DNA of 64,000 nt from Streptomyces chartreusis. Its GTDB lineage: Bacteria; Actinomycetota; Actinomycetes; Streptomycetales; Streptomycetaceae. The DNA is taken from positions 4,960,001 to 5,024,000 of the forward strand of contig NZ_CP023689.1 of assembly GCF_008704715.1 (NCBI RefSeq), read 5' to 3'. The first letter of the stretch is position 1. Every line of letters begins with the position of its first letter. The notes below the pieces were generated by a model. That model saw only the letters and a list, made by a program, of their open reading frames with translations, ran no database searches and was not told where the DNA came from. Positions 7,036-16,003 of this stretch are shown here, in pieces. The position numbers and the translations under genes were made by a program.

Positions 7036-8730
7036 TCAGCTGCTCACCTTGACGTCCAAGACCCTGCCACGGAACTGACCGTCGTCGACCTGCTTCGGCA
7101 GATTGGTCAGCCAGATCAGAAGGTAGCGGGACTTGAGGGAGTCGCCGGGCTTGAGTGTCACCGTGGTGCCGGAACCGGAGGCCACCTCGGGGTAGCTGTC
7201 GAAGGACGTCGGCGTGGCGCCGGGGTCACCCGAGGCGGCTCGGAGTTCGACGGAGGTGTCGCCCATGAAGCTGATGGTGACCTTGCCGACGGGCTGGGCC
7301 TTGCCGAGATCCAGGATGACTCCGACACCCGACTTCAACCGACCGAAGTCGGCGCTGGCGTAGTAGCTCGTCTGCCAGTAGGTGCCCGAGGCCGAGTCGT
7401 AGATCTTGTCTATGTCCCTCGGGTTCTCCGAGCCGTCCGAGCCGAACGGGTCGTAGTCCTGGACGCCCTCGATGGCGATCGGCTTGCTGGCCGGCTTCGT
7501 CGGGCTCTTGTCGTTGTCCTCTGTCGTCTGCGTCTGGTTCGAGTCCTCGGACTTGCCGCCCTGGTCCATGAGCGCGTCCGCCAACTGCCAGCTGCCCAGG
7601 CCCAGAGCGGCGATGAGGAGGGCCGAGACGGCCCACTTCAGGGCCTTGCCCGTGCGGCTCTGGAGCGGGGGCGGCGGGGTCGGCATCTGCTGGGTGACGC
7701 CGGGACGCGTCTGGCGGCCGTACGTGCCCTGCTGGTACGTCGTGCGCTGATAGTCCGGCGGGGCCGTGAACGAGGGCTCCGGCGGGCGGATGCGGGGCAT
7801 CTCGCCGATCGCCTTCACCAGTTCCTCCGGCGTGGTGCACGCGGACTCGTGGCGGGAGGCGGTCGCGCCGTCGTTGGCCAGCGCGCGCATGGCGAGCTCG
7901 GACAGCCCGCGGTGGACACCGGCACGCACCTGGTCGGGCGCGATCAGACCGACGTCCTTCGGCAGCCCGGACAGCCCGTAGGCGTCGCTCTCGTACGGCC
8001 AGCGCTGGGTGAGCGCGGCGTACAGCAGGGCGCCGATGGCCTCCGTGTCGGTGCGCTGCGGGGTGTCGGAGCTGATGCCCCGAAGCGCGGCGTTCACGGC
8101 GAGGCCGCGGATGCGCCACTGCCCGCTGGAGGTGCGCAGCACGGCGTTCGGGTTGAGCCGCAGATGGGCCAGACCCTCGCGGTGGGCGGCAGCCATGGCC
8201 GCGGACACCTGGGTGACCATCTGGTAGGCGTCGTACACCTCCAGCGGACCGGAGGCGAGAAGGGTCGTCAGTTCCGTGGCGTCGGGGAGCCATTCGTGGA
8301 CGACGTAGACGACGTCGTTCTCCTCCACGGCGTCGAGCACCTGGACGAAGCGCGGGTCGCCGAGCAACGCGGAGGAACGGGCCGCGGCCAGCACGGAACG
8401 CGCCCGTGCGTGGTCCGCGGGCAGGATGTGCACGCCGACGGCGCGACGGAGTTTCTCGTCGACCGCCCGCCAGCTGCTGAAACCGTCCAGACGGGTGACG
8501 CACTCCTCGAGGCGGTAGCGTCTGGCGAGTTTGTGGCCGCTGTGCAGTTCGGGCGGTGAGGCCTTCTCGGGACCCTCGGTCCCGCCACTCCCCTGTGCCT
8601 CGTCGATGTCCGTGACCCGCTCCCGATTCTTGGCCACCCCGTCGGCCGTGGACTGGTCCGCCTGAGCGGTCAGCGGCTCGTCGCCGCTGTTGTCTGCCAC
8701 GTCGACGGCAGCCGTGCTCCGTTCCGCCAC
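7036..8730 (-). CDS. Pseudokinase membrane protein, MviN/MurJ partner
   Basis: About 564 aa. A Hanks-type kinase fold starts near SGHKLARRYRLEECV, but catalytic residues are missing. The beta-3 lysine position reads AVGVHIL, the HRD loop reads HLRLNPNAVL, and DFG is replaced by RGLAVN, so it is a pseudokinase. A proline-rich linker, one transmembrane helix (ALKWAVSALLIAALGLGSWQLA) and an extracytoplasmic beta-rich domain resembling a discoidin-like module (YWQTSYYASADFGRLKSG) follow. In mycobacteria a similar pseudokinase is fused to MviN and recruits FhaA after phosphorylation; here it is a separate gene next to murJ. GTG 8730 is preferred because GGGGAGGCAGGA precedes it; ATG 8754 is the alternative. 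Confidence 0.85.
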   Translation of the reverse strand: MAERSTAAVDVADNSGDEPLTAQADQSTADGVAKNRERVTDIDEAQGSGGTEGPEKASPPELHSGHKLARRYRLEECVTRLDGFSSWRAVDEKLRRAVGVHILPADHARARSVLAAARSSALLGDPRFVQVLDAVEENDVVYVVHEWLPDATELTTLLASGPLEVYDAYQMVTQVSAAMAAAHREGLAHLRLNPNAVLRTSSGQWRIRGLAVNAALRGISSDTPQRTDTEAIGALLYAALTQRWPYESDAYGLSGLPKDVGLIAPDQVRAGVHRGLSELAMRALANDGATASRHESACTTPEELVKAIGEMPRIRPPEPSFTAPPDYQRTTYQQGTYGRQTRPGVTQQMPTPPPPLQSRTGKALKWAVSALLIAALGLGSWQLADALMDQGGKSEDSNQTQTTEDNDKSPTKPASKPIAIEGVQDYDPFGSDGSENPRDIDKIYDSASGTYWQTSYYASADFGRLKSGVGVILDLGKAQPVGKVTISFMGDTSVELRAASGDPGATPTSFDSYPEVASGSGTTVTLKPGDSLKSRYLLIWLTNLPKQVDDGQFRGRVLDVKVSS

Positions 8731-8866
8731 CGTCGTTCCTGCCTCCCCATCCATTGCGCGCCGTTGGACCCCGTGCGCGCCGTCCGACGCCGAAACCAAT
8801 TGTGCCCACAGTCCGCCGCTATGCACGACACGCGGCGGCGGACGATGGTTGTGCGCGTACCCCGGT

Positions 8867-11116
8867 TCAGCGACCCAGACGCCCGCGAACCATGCCGACC
8901 AATGAGTTGAGCTCGTCGATGCGCATCCGGCGCGCGGCGACGAAGAAGGTGCCCAGCAGTACCGCTCCACCGGCCAGCAGGGCGGCCAGGGAGCCCAGTG
9001 CGCCCTGGCCGAGCGTCAGGGTCACTCCGTAGCAGGCCAAGCCGCTCAGCAGCGCCGCCGGCACCGAGGCGATGCAGAGCCTGGTGTACGTCCGCATCAC
9101 CCGGGTGCCGTCGAGGTCGCCGCCGAGCCGCTTGCGCAGTCGGCTCCACGCGACACCGACGCCGATCGCGTAGGCCAGGCCGTACGAGGCGGCCATGCCG
9201 ACCACGGCCCAGCGGGCCGGCAGCACGAGGAAGCAGAGCACCGACGCACCCGCGTTGCACGCGGCCACGATGACGGTGTTGTAGAAGGGGGTGCGGGTGT
9301 CCTCGTAGGCGTAGAAGGCGCGCAGCACGACGTACTGGACCGAGTAGGGGATCAGGCCGAGGCCGAAGGCCATCAGCATGTAGCCCATGTTGGTGGCCTC
9401 GCTCGTGCCCGAGGAGCCGAACATCAGGGTGCACATCGGGATGCCGAGCGCCACGAAGCCGAAGGCGAGCGGCACGATCGCCACGGCTGTCGTGCGCAGG
9501 CCCTGGGAGATGTCGTCGCGCACGGCGCCCGGATCGTCCTCCGCCGCCGAACGCGAGATGCGCGGCAGCAGGGCGGCCATCAGGGACACGGTGATGATGG
9601 CCTGCGGCAGGCCCCAGATCAGCTGGGCGTTGGCGTAGGCGGCGAAGCCGGTGCCGTCTTCGTCGGAGGCGAATCCGGCGGCCGTGGACAGCTGGGTGAC
9701 CACGAGCGCGCCCGCCTGGTTGGCGAGGACGAACAGAATGGTCCACTTGGCGAGCACGGCGGCCTTGCCGAGGCCGTGGCCACGCCAGTCGAAGCGCAGC
9801 CGCAGCCGGAAGCCGGTCTCCCGCAGATACGGGATCATCGCCAGGGACTGGACGACCAGACCGAGCAGGACACCGATGCCGAGGAGCCGCTGGCCCTCCG
9901 GCGGGATGCTGGTGACCGACATGCCGGAGTGCTCGGCGGTGCCGTACACCCACAGGAACATGCCGAGCGTCACGATGATGACGATGTTGTTCAGGACCGG
10001 CGTCCACATCATCGCGCCGAAGCGGCCGCGCGCGTTGAGGATCTGGCCCATCACCACGTGGACGCCCATGAAGAAGATCGAGGGCAGGAAGTAACGGGTG
10101 AAGGTGACCGCGACGTCGTTGGCGGCGGGGTCGCTGGCGACCTTGGTGGACAGCGCGCTGACGAGCAGCGGGGCGGCGTACATCGCGAGCGCGGTCAGGG
10201 CGGCGAGCGCCACCATCACCAGCGTCAGCAGACGGTTCGCGTAGGCCTCGCCGCCGTCCTCGTCGTCCTTCATGGCGCGCACGAGCTGCGGCACGAAGAC
10301 GGAGTTGAGGCCGCCGCCGACGGTCAGGATGTAGATCATCGTCGGCAGCTGGTAGGCGACCTGGAAGGAGTCGCCGAGCAGGCCGAGGCCCAGTGCCGAG
10401 ACGATCAGCATGGACCGGACGAACCCGGTGAGCCGGGAGACCATCGTCCCCGCGGCCATCACGGCGCTCGACTTCAGCAGACCGCCGGCCCGGCCGCCCT
10501 TCTTCCCGGTGGGGGCGGGGGCAGGCGCGGGCTCCGGCGAGGCCGTCTCGGCCCCCGCGGTCGGCGTGGGGCCCACGGGCGGCGTGAGGCCCGCGGCGGG
10601 CGCGGGGGACGGTGCCGGGACCGTGGGCTGTGCCTGGTACTGCGGGTGGCCGCCCTGCTGCTGGTCGCGGAAGAGGTGCGCGAAGGCGTCGTGCTCCTGC
10701 TGTTCCCCGGCGGAGTTCGAGACGAGGTCGTCGACGCCCACGTACTGGGTCGTACGGGGGTCGTCACCGTACGGCAGGTACTGGGTAGGACCCTCCGGCT
10801 CGGGCGCCGGGGTCTGGGCCCACACGTTGGGGTCGGGGGCGTACGGCGACTGGGGCGGCTGGGAGTAGAGGGGCTGCTGAGGCTGGTACGTGCCCGGCGG
10901 GGGCGGCGGGTGCGCGGCGCGGTCGTACAGCGCCTCGGCGACCGGGTCCTGGGCGGAGAGCTCCTGGCCCCGGTAGGGGTCCTGGTCGTAGGCGTCCTGG
11001 AGGTACATGTCCGCGGGCTGCTGCGGCGGCACCTGGCCGGGCTCGGGCGGCGGGCCCTCGGGGTGCCCCGAGCTGCCCGCGGCCTGGCCGCGGTCACCGT
11101 CGTACGGCGCGTTCAT
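8867..11116 (-). CDS. murJ: Lipid II flippase MurJ (MviN)
   Basis: 749 aa. A cytosolic Pro/Gln/Tyr-rich extension of about 200 residues precedes the MVF-family core. The core begins LLKSSAVMAAGTMVSRLTGFVRSMLIVSALG and has about 14 membrane helices, including the diagnostic GGGLNSVFVPQLVRA and AFYAYEDTRTPFYNTV. It flips the peptidoglycan precursor lipid II outward. The mycobacterial C-terminal pseudokinase domain is absent and is encoded by the next gene. Start at ATG 11116; the DUF6049 gene ends 45 nt upstream and is probably co-transcribed. Confidence 0.96.
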   Translation of the reverse strand: MNAPYDGDRGQAAGSSGHPEGPPPEPGQVPPQQPADMYLQDAYDQDPYRGQELSAQDPVAEALYDRAAHPPPPPGTYQPQQPLYSQPPQSPYAPDPNVWAQTPAPEPEGPTQYLPYGDDPRTTQYVGVDDLVSNSAGEQQEHDAFAHLFRDQQQGGHPQYQAQPTVPAPSPAPAAGLTPPVGPTPTAGAETASPEPAPAPAPTGKKGGRAGGLLKSSAVMAAGTMVSRLTGFVRSMLIVSALGLGLLGDSFQVAYQLPTMIYILTVGGGLNSVFVPQLVRAMKDDEDGGEAYANRLLTLVMVALAALTALAMYAAPLLVSALSTKVASDPAANDVAVTFTRYFLPSIFFMGVHVVMGQILNARGRFGAMMWTPVLNNIVIIVTLGMFLWVYGTAEHSGMSVTSIPPEGQRLLGIGVLLGLVVQSLAMIPYLRETGFRLRLRFDWRGHGLGKAAVLAKWTILFVLANQAGALVVTQLSTAAGFASDEDGTGFAAYANAQLIWGLPQAIITVSLMAALLPRISRSAAEDDPGAVRDDISQGLRTTAVAIVPLAFGFVALGIPMCTLMFGSSGTSEATNMGYMLMAFGLGLIPYSVQYVVLRAFYAYEDTRTPFYNTVIVAACNAGASVLCFLVLPARWAVVGMAASYGLAYAIGVGVAWSRLRKRLGGDLDGTRVMRTYTRLCIASVPAALLSGLACYGVTLTLGQGALGSLAALLAGGAVLLGTFFVAARRMRIDELNSLVGMVRGRLGR

Positions 11117-11161
11117 GGCTACCCCACCTCATCGTCCCTGGCCCACCGGCCACGACATCGC

Positions 11162-13570
11162 TCAACGGTCCACTCTCTCACCCGTGCCGGACGGGTCGGC
11201 GCTTTCCGCTGCGGTGTCCGTTGAAGGGTCACTCGCCTGCTCCGGGGCGTCTGCCCCGTCCTCGGGGCGGGACTCCTCGTTGAGAACATCCTCGGGCGTG
11301 AGACGGTCGGAGGGCCCTTCCGGGTTCTCCGGACCGCCTTCTTCCGCGCCCGTCTCCCGGGAGTCGTCCTCCTCCGCGTCGCGGGCCGCGGCGCGCTTGC
11401 GCTGCGTGTACATCCGGAACCCGGCGAGGACCAGCAGCAGGAATCCGCCGCCGATGACCAGCATCACGGTGGCCGTGAACTCGGTGACCTTCACATCGAA
11501 CCTGACGGGCTGGCCGTACGCCTGCCCGTCCTCCGTGTACAGCTGGGCGATCACCGAGGCCTGGCCGTTGGCCTGGGCCGAGGTGGGGAACTTCACGGTC
11601 TGACTGTGTCCGCCGGAGACCGAGACGGACTGCTCGTAGTAGCTGTCGCCGCCGATCTCCAGACGCCTCGGGCTCGTGGACGTGAGCCGCAGCACCAGGT
11701 GCTCGACGCCCTGGACCAGGTTGTTCTGCACGGTCACGGGGATCGTGGCGCTGCGCCCGGAGAGCTTGATCTCGGACTTCTCGATCAGCGTGACCTGGCC
11801 GGCGAGGGAGTTGATGTACGCCTCGACGCCGTTGCGGAAGTCGGCCGCCTCGGCCGAGCGACCGCGCCACGACGTGGACATCTCGCGGTTCATGGCCCGG
11901 CCGAAGGGGGTCACCACGCGGGACGGGTCGCTGAGGATGACCTTGAAGTTGTCGAGCTTGTTCTGCGTGGACGCGATCTGCTCGAAGGCCGCGCGCGGGA
12001 GCTCCTGCTTGCGCAGCGAGGAGGGGTACCGGGAGGCCGACGGGACCTTCGTGGTGGCTCCGGAGTCCGGCTTGGCCGTGGCCGCGGCCGCGAGCTCCTG
12101 GGGCTGGGACCAGGAGCCGCCCTGGAGCGCCGTCACCGCCGCGGCCATCGCCTGGGCCTCGCTCGCCGACGGCATCCGCTGCGGGGCGACGACGATGCTG
12201 CGCTGCCGGTCGGACTGGAGGTTCAGCGCCAGGCTCTGGGCGAGGAACCGCTGCACGGCGAGCGTCGAGCTCGACGCTCGCGTCAGGTTGCCCTGGAACA
12301 CCGTCGACATCCGGGCGTCCGCGACGAGCGCCGTCGTGCCGCCGCCGATGGGGCGGGACGCGGAGGGCGTGTAGGGCAGACCGCCAGTCTCGATCAGGCT
12401 GTCGCTGCGGGCGATCACCTTGTCCGCGCCGGCAGAGGTGGCGACCTTGACGATGGACGGGTCGACGGCGCCGTTCACGGGCCAGGCGAAGTCCGTGGTC
12501 GGTACGACATGGAGCACCGACTCGACGGTGTCCGAGGCGACGTCGGTGGCCTCCTTGAGATGGCTCAGGGAGCCGGTGACGTTCGTGCCGTTGTGCGCGA
12601 GGGAGGCCAGGTCCGGGTCGGCGAAGGGCAGGGCGACGACTTCCTTGTCCTGCACCGCGTCCTGGAGCTCGGACAGCCACCGGTTGGCGGCTCCCTGATG
12701 GGTGCCGGCCGTGGTCGTGTCTCCCTCGCCCTGGACGCGGTAGCTCTCCGTCATCGCGCTCACGGAGGCCAGCAGGTCGGGGTCGATCACCCAGGTGACG
12801 TCGAGATCCTTGCCGAGCGACAGCAGCTGCTGGAGGCGCCCGCCCGGGGAGATCTCCTTGGCGAGGTCGTCGTCACGGAAGACCGGCGTCTGGGACTCGT
12901 CGGATCCCGTCTGCGCCGTCATGTGGGACGTGGAGACGAGCGGCCACAGAACCGTCGTCTTCGTCTTCGTGTCGGCGCCGTCCGGCTGCCAGGGCAGGAA
13001 CGTCCGCTCGATGCCGAGCACGTGGTCCCATGCCTGCGAGGACGTCTCGCCGGACAGTGAGACGGCGAACTGGTACACGCCCTCGCCGCCGAGGTCGAGC
13101 TTGTCGACCGGCACCGAGATGCTGAAGTTCTGGGCGACGCCCGGAGTGAGCTTCGCGAACTCCTTGACGTACTTCCCGCCGACCGGGGAGCCGTCGAGCC
13201 CCTGCTGGTAGTCGGTGCGTCCGGCGACCGCGTCGATGGCCGAGCGGGTGTTCAGGGCGCCTCCGAGACGCAGGTCCACCTGCGCGTCGGTGACGGTCTC
13301 CTTGCCCTTGTTGGTCACCGTGCCGGACACGGTGATGGTGTCGTCCTCGCCGGGCACGGTCGGAGTGAGCGAGTCCACAGCGACATCGACGGTTTCCGAG
13401 CCGGAAACGGCCTTCAGGGAGTCCTGTCCGGCGGCGTGCGAGGGCGCCGCGGCAGGCAGCTGGAGCAGGCCGGCCAGCAGTGGCGCCCCGGCGAACAGTG
13501 CTCCGGTGCGCCGCAACCAGCGGCGGGCAGGTGAGGGACTCATCCCCTGGAAGTCTGCCGCCTCGGCCAC
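11162..13570 (-). CDS. DUF6049-type secreted/membrane-anchored protein
   Basis: 802 aa. The N-terminus carries a twin-Arg-like basic region and a hydrophobic signal segment (RRTGALFAGAPLLAGLLQL) ending near SHAAG. A large extracytoplasmic region follows, with beta-sandwich-like stretches (DDTITVSGTVTNKGKETVTDAQVDLRL). One C-terminal membrane helix (FTATVMLVIGGGFLLLVLAGF) and an acidic cytosolic tail end the protein. It sits directly upstream of murJ in the same direction, as the corresponding mycobacterial gene (Rv3909) does, suggesting a cell-wall role. The biochemical function is unknown. The start is GTG 13570; ATG 13543 is possible. Confidence 0.85.
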   Translation of the reverse strand: MAEAADFQGMSPSPARRWLRRTGALFAGAPLLAGLLQLPAAAPSHAAGQDSLKAVSGSETVDVAVDSLTPTVPGEDDTITVSGTVTNKGKETVTDAQVDLRLGGALNTRSAIDAVAGRTDYQQGLDGSPVGGKYVKEFAKLTPGVAQNFSISVPVDKLDLGGEGVYQFAVSLSGETSSQAWDHVLGIERTFLPWQPDGADTKTKTTVLWPLVSTSHMTAQTGSDESQTPVFRDDDLAKEISPGGRLQQLLSLGKDLDVTWVIDPDLLASVSAMTESYRVQGEGDTTTAGTHQGAANRWLSELQDAVQDKEVVALPFADPDLASLAHNGTNVTGSLSHLKEATDVASDTVESVLHVVPTTDFAWPVNGAVDPSIVKVATSAGADKVIARSDSLIETGGLPYTPSASRPIGGGTTALVADARMSTVFQGNLTRASSSTLAVQRFLAQSLALNLQSDRQRSIVVAPQRMPSASEAQAMAAAVTALQGGSWSQPQELAAAATAKPDSGATTKVPSASRYPSSLRKQELPRAAFEQIASTQNKLDNFKVILSDPSRVVTPFGRAMNREMSTSWRGRSAEAADFRNGVEAYINSLAGQVTLIEKSEIKLSGRSATIPVTVQNNLVQGVEHLVLRLTSTSPRRLEIGGDSYYEQSVSVSGGHSQTVKFPTSAQANGQASVIAQLYTEDGQAYGQPVRFDVKVTEFTATVMLVIGGGFLLLVLAGFRMYTQRKRAAARDAEEDDSRETGAEEGGPENPEGPSDRLTPEDVLNEESRPEDGADAPEQASDPSTDTAAESADPSGTGERVDR

Positions 13571-13847
13571 GCGCTCGCCCGTCCCTCGTCGTCGTCAGTG
13601 GTCGTCGGAATGTGCGTCCACGCATGGTAACGATGTGCGCTGAGGGGAAGTGCCGCGGACTGCCCCACAAGATCGGTCCGAGGCGTCGGCCTGTCCCGTA
13701 TGTGTATTTATAAAGGGAAGGCCGTCACCAAGTCGTAAAGGTTGCGACGGCAGCCCTCGGGATGCATCGGCGGAGGCGTCTGTGCGCGCCTCGTGCACGT
13801 TTAATGGAGGCGCTCGGGCGTGCCGGGGCCACGTACCCTCTTTTGTT

Positions 13848-15290
13848 GTGCCGAACGCCAACGAAGACAAGTCCAGTGTCCTGAGTCAGGTGCAGCATCG
13901 CGCGGTGAGTGAACTGCTGCGGGTCGCGCCTGTCGCCGACGACCTCGCCCGCCGTTTCAAGGACGCGGGGTTCTCACTCGCCCTCGTCGGCGGATCGGTC
14001 CGGGACGCGCTCCTCGGTCGGCTCGGCAACGATCTGGACTTCACGACCGACGCCCGTCCCCAGGACGTGCTGAAGATCGTGCGCCCCTGGGCGGACGCGG
14101 TGTGGGAGGTCGGGATCGCCTTCGGCACGGTCGGTGCGCAGAAGGACGGCTACCAGATCGAGGTGACGACCTACCGCTCGGAGGCGTACGACCGGACGTC
14201 GCGCAAGCCCGAGGTGTCGTACGGCGACTCGATCGAGGAGGACCTCGTCCGGCGTGACTTCACGGTCAACGCGATGGCGGTCGCCCTGCCGGAGAAGGAG
14301 TTCGTCGACCCGCACGGCGGGCTGGAGGACCTCGCGGCGCGCGTCCTGCGGACCCCGGGTACGCCGGAGGCGTCCTTCTCCGACGACCCGCTGCGCATGA
14401 TGCGTGCGGCGCGCTTCGCGGCCCAGCTCGACTTCGAGGTGGCCCCCGAGGTGGTGACGGCCATGAAGGAGATGAGCGAGCGGATCGAGATCGTCTCGGC
14501 GGAGCGGGTGCGGGACGAGCTGAACAAGCTGATCCTCTCCGCCCACCCCCGCAAGGGTCTGACGCTGATGGTCGACACCGGGCTCGCCGAGCGGGTGTTC
14601 CCCGAGCTGCCGGCGCTGCGGCTCGAGAGCGACGAGCACCACCGTCACAAGGACGTCTACGAGCACACGCTGATCGTCCTGGAGCAGGCGATGGCGCTGG
14701 AGGAGAACGGTCCCGACCTGACTCTCCGGCTGGCTGCCCTGCTGCACGACATCGGCAAGCCGCGCACGCGTCGCTTCGAGGGGGACGGCCGGGTCTCGTT
14801 CCACCACCACGAGGTGGTCGGCGCGAAGATGACGAAGAAGCGCATGACGGCGCTCAAGTACTCCAACGAGCTGGTGAAGGACGTCTCACGTCTGGTCGAA
14901 CTCCACCTGCGCTTCCACGGCTACGGCACGGGTGAGTGGACGGACTCCGCTGTCCGCCGCTACGTCCGCGACGCCGGCCCGCTCCTGGACCGCCTGCACA
15001 AGCTGACGCGCTCGGACTGCACGACCCGCAACAAGCGCAAGGCAGCCGCGCTGTCCCGCGCCTACGACGGCCTGGAGGAGCGCATCGCTCAACTCCAGGA
15101 GCAGGAGGAGCTCGACTCCATCCGCCCCGACCTCGACGGCAACCAGATCATGGAGATCCTCGGCGTCGGCCCGGGCCCGGTGATCGGCAACGCGTACAAG
15201 CACATGCTGGAGCTTCGGCTGGAGCATGGGCCGATGGAGCATGACGCTGCGGTGGCGGCGCTGAAGGAGTGGTGGGCCGCACAGGGCTGA
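13848..15290 (+). CDS. CCA-adding tRNA nucleotidyltransferase (PcnA/Cca family)
   Basis: 480 aa. The polymerase-beta-like head has LALVGGSVRDALLGRLGNDLDFTTDARP, with the metal-binding Asp pair in the DLDF element. The RNA-binding neck follows (DPLRMMRAARFAAQL), then an HD domain (LAALLHDIGKPRTR and HHHEVVG) and a helical tail. It adds or repairs the tRNA 3' CCA. GTG 13848 has no Shine-Dalgarno and lies 9 nt after TACCCT, so a leaderless mRNA is possible. It is divergent from the murJ cluster, as in mycobacteria. The 277-bp gap upstream has an AT-rich island (about 13697-13716) that may carry promoters but no gene. Confidence 0.93.
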   Translation: MPNANEDKSSVLSQVQHRAVSELLRVAPVADDLARRFKDAGFSLALVGGSVRDALLGRLGNDLDFTTDARPQDVLKIVRPWADAVWEVGIAFGTVGAQKDGYQIEVTTYRSEAYDRTSRKPEVSYGDSIEEDLVRRDFTVNAMAVALPEKEFVDPHGGLEDLAARVLRTPGTPEASFSDDPLRMMRAARFAAQLDFEVAPEVVTAMKEMSERIEIVSAERVRDELNKLILSAHPRKGLTLMVDTGLAERVFPELPALRLESDEHHRHKDVYEHTLIVLEQAMALEENGPDLTLRLAALLHDIGKPRTRRFEGDGRVSFHHHEVVGAKMTKKRMTALKYSNELVKDVSRLVELHLRFHGYGTGEWTDSAVRRYVRDAGPLLDRLHKLTRSDCTTRNKRKAAALSRAYDGLEERIAQLQEQEELDSIRPDLDGNQIMEILGVGPGPVIGNAYKHMLELRLEHGPMEHDAAVAALKEWWAAQG

Positions 15291-15303
15291 GCTCCGGGGA
15301 CGC

Positions 15304-15327
15304 GGCATGTTTCACGTGAAACATGCC
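15304..15327. other. parS site 6 in a 24-bp perfect palindrome
   Basis: The core GTTTCACGTGAAAC at 15309-15322 is extended to a perfect 24-bp palindrome by flanking GGCAT/ATGCC. It lies 14 bp after the cca stop. Confidence 0.95.
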
Positions 15328-15341
15328 CGCCTGGATACGTC

Positions 15342-15375
15342 GAGGGGCGATGTTTCACGTGAAACATCGCCCCTC
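15342..15375. other. parS site 7 in a 34-bp perfect palindrome
   Basis: The core is at 15352-15365. Flanking GAGGGGCGAT and its exact complement extend it to a 34-bp perfect palindrome between convergent genes (cca and the LppU-like gene). No other terminator is visible here, so it may double as one. Confidence 0.93.
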
Positions 15376-15394
15376 AGTGTGTGGAGAGCTCAGA

Positions 15395-15892
15395 TCAGAC
15401 GTCCGAGAGGCACAGCACGAAGTTGTCGCCGTCGCCGGTCTGGGCGTAGAAGCTCGTGGCGCCGCTGACCTTGCGGCACTCCGTCTCGGCGGTGAACGAG
15501 GTGTAGGTGCCGTCGACCTTCTTGAGGACCTTGGCCTCCGCCTCCGAGGAAGAGCAGTCCACGACCTCCATCTCATCGCTCGAGGATGACGAGGAGGCGG
15601 ACTTCAGGCAGTCGCCGACCTTCGCCTGGTCCGCGTCGTCCAGGCTGGCTATGTAGCCGACGACGATCGCAGTCACGACACCCACGCCGACGAGGACGTT
15701 CTTGATCGTCTTGAAGCTGACCTTGCGGCGCGGCTGCTCCGGGGGAACCGGCGCGTAAGGCGCCCCACCCTGCGGGAAGCCCGGCTGGCCCGGCTGCTGC
15801 GGGTACGGGGCCTGGCCCTGGGGCGGCTGGCCCTGGGCGTACGGGTTCTGGCCCTGCGCGAATGGATTGCCCTGCGGCGGCGGAGTTGTCAC
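15395..15892 (-). CDS. LppU/SCO3897-like membrane protein
   Basis: 165 aa. An N-terminal Pro/Gln/Gly-rich cytosolic stretch (repeats of QGQ and YPQQPGQPG) and one membrane helix (NVLVGVGVVTAIVVGYIASL, about residues 66-85) come first. A small extracytoplasmic domain with four cysteines follows (GDCLKS, VVDCSSS, TECRKV, VLCLSDV), probably two disulfides. The domain pattern matches actinobacterial LppU-like proteins of unknown function. GTG 15892 follows a GGGGGA-type site. It converges on cca. Confidence 0.75.
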   Translation of the reverse strand: MTTPPPQGNPFAQGQNPYAQGQPPQGQAPYPQQPGQPGFPQGGAPYAPVPPEQPRRKVSFKTIKNVLVGVGVVTAIVVGYIASLDDADQAKVGDCLKSASSSSSSDEMEVVDCSSSEAEAKVLKKVDGTYTSFTAETECRKVSGATSFYAQTGDGDNFVLCLSDV

Positions 15893-16003
15893 TTGGGGGT
15901 CCCCCTAGAACATGGGTGCGTGATCGCGAACAATGGCGCGATGTAAGACGGACGTAAGTTACCGGGCCCCACTGACAACTCAGTACTTGGGAATGCCTCT
16001 GTG

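Noticed and set aside
13381..13410. TTTCCGAGCCGGAAA repeat near the DUF6049 signal region
   Set aside because: Short palindrome within a coding sequence, not parS or a known operator.
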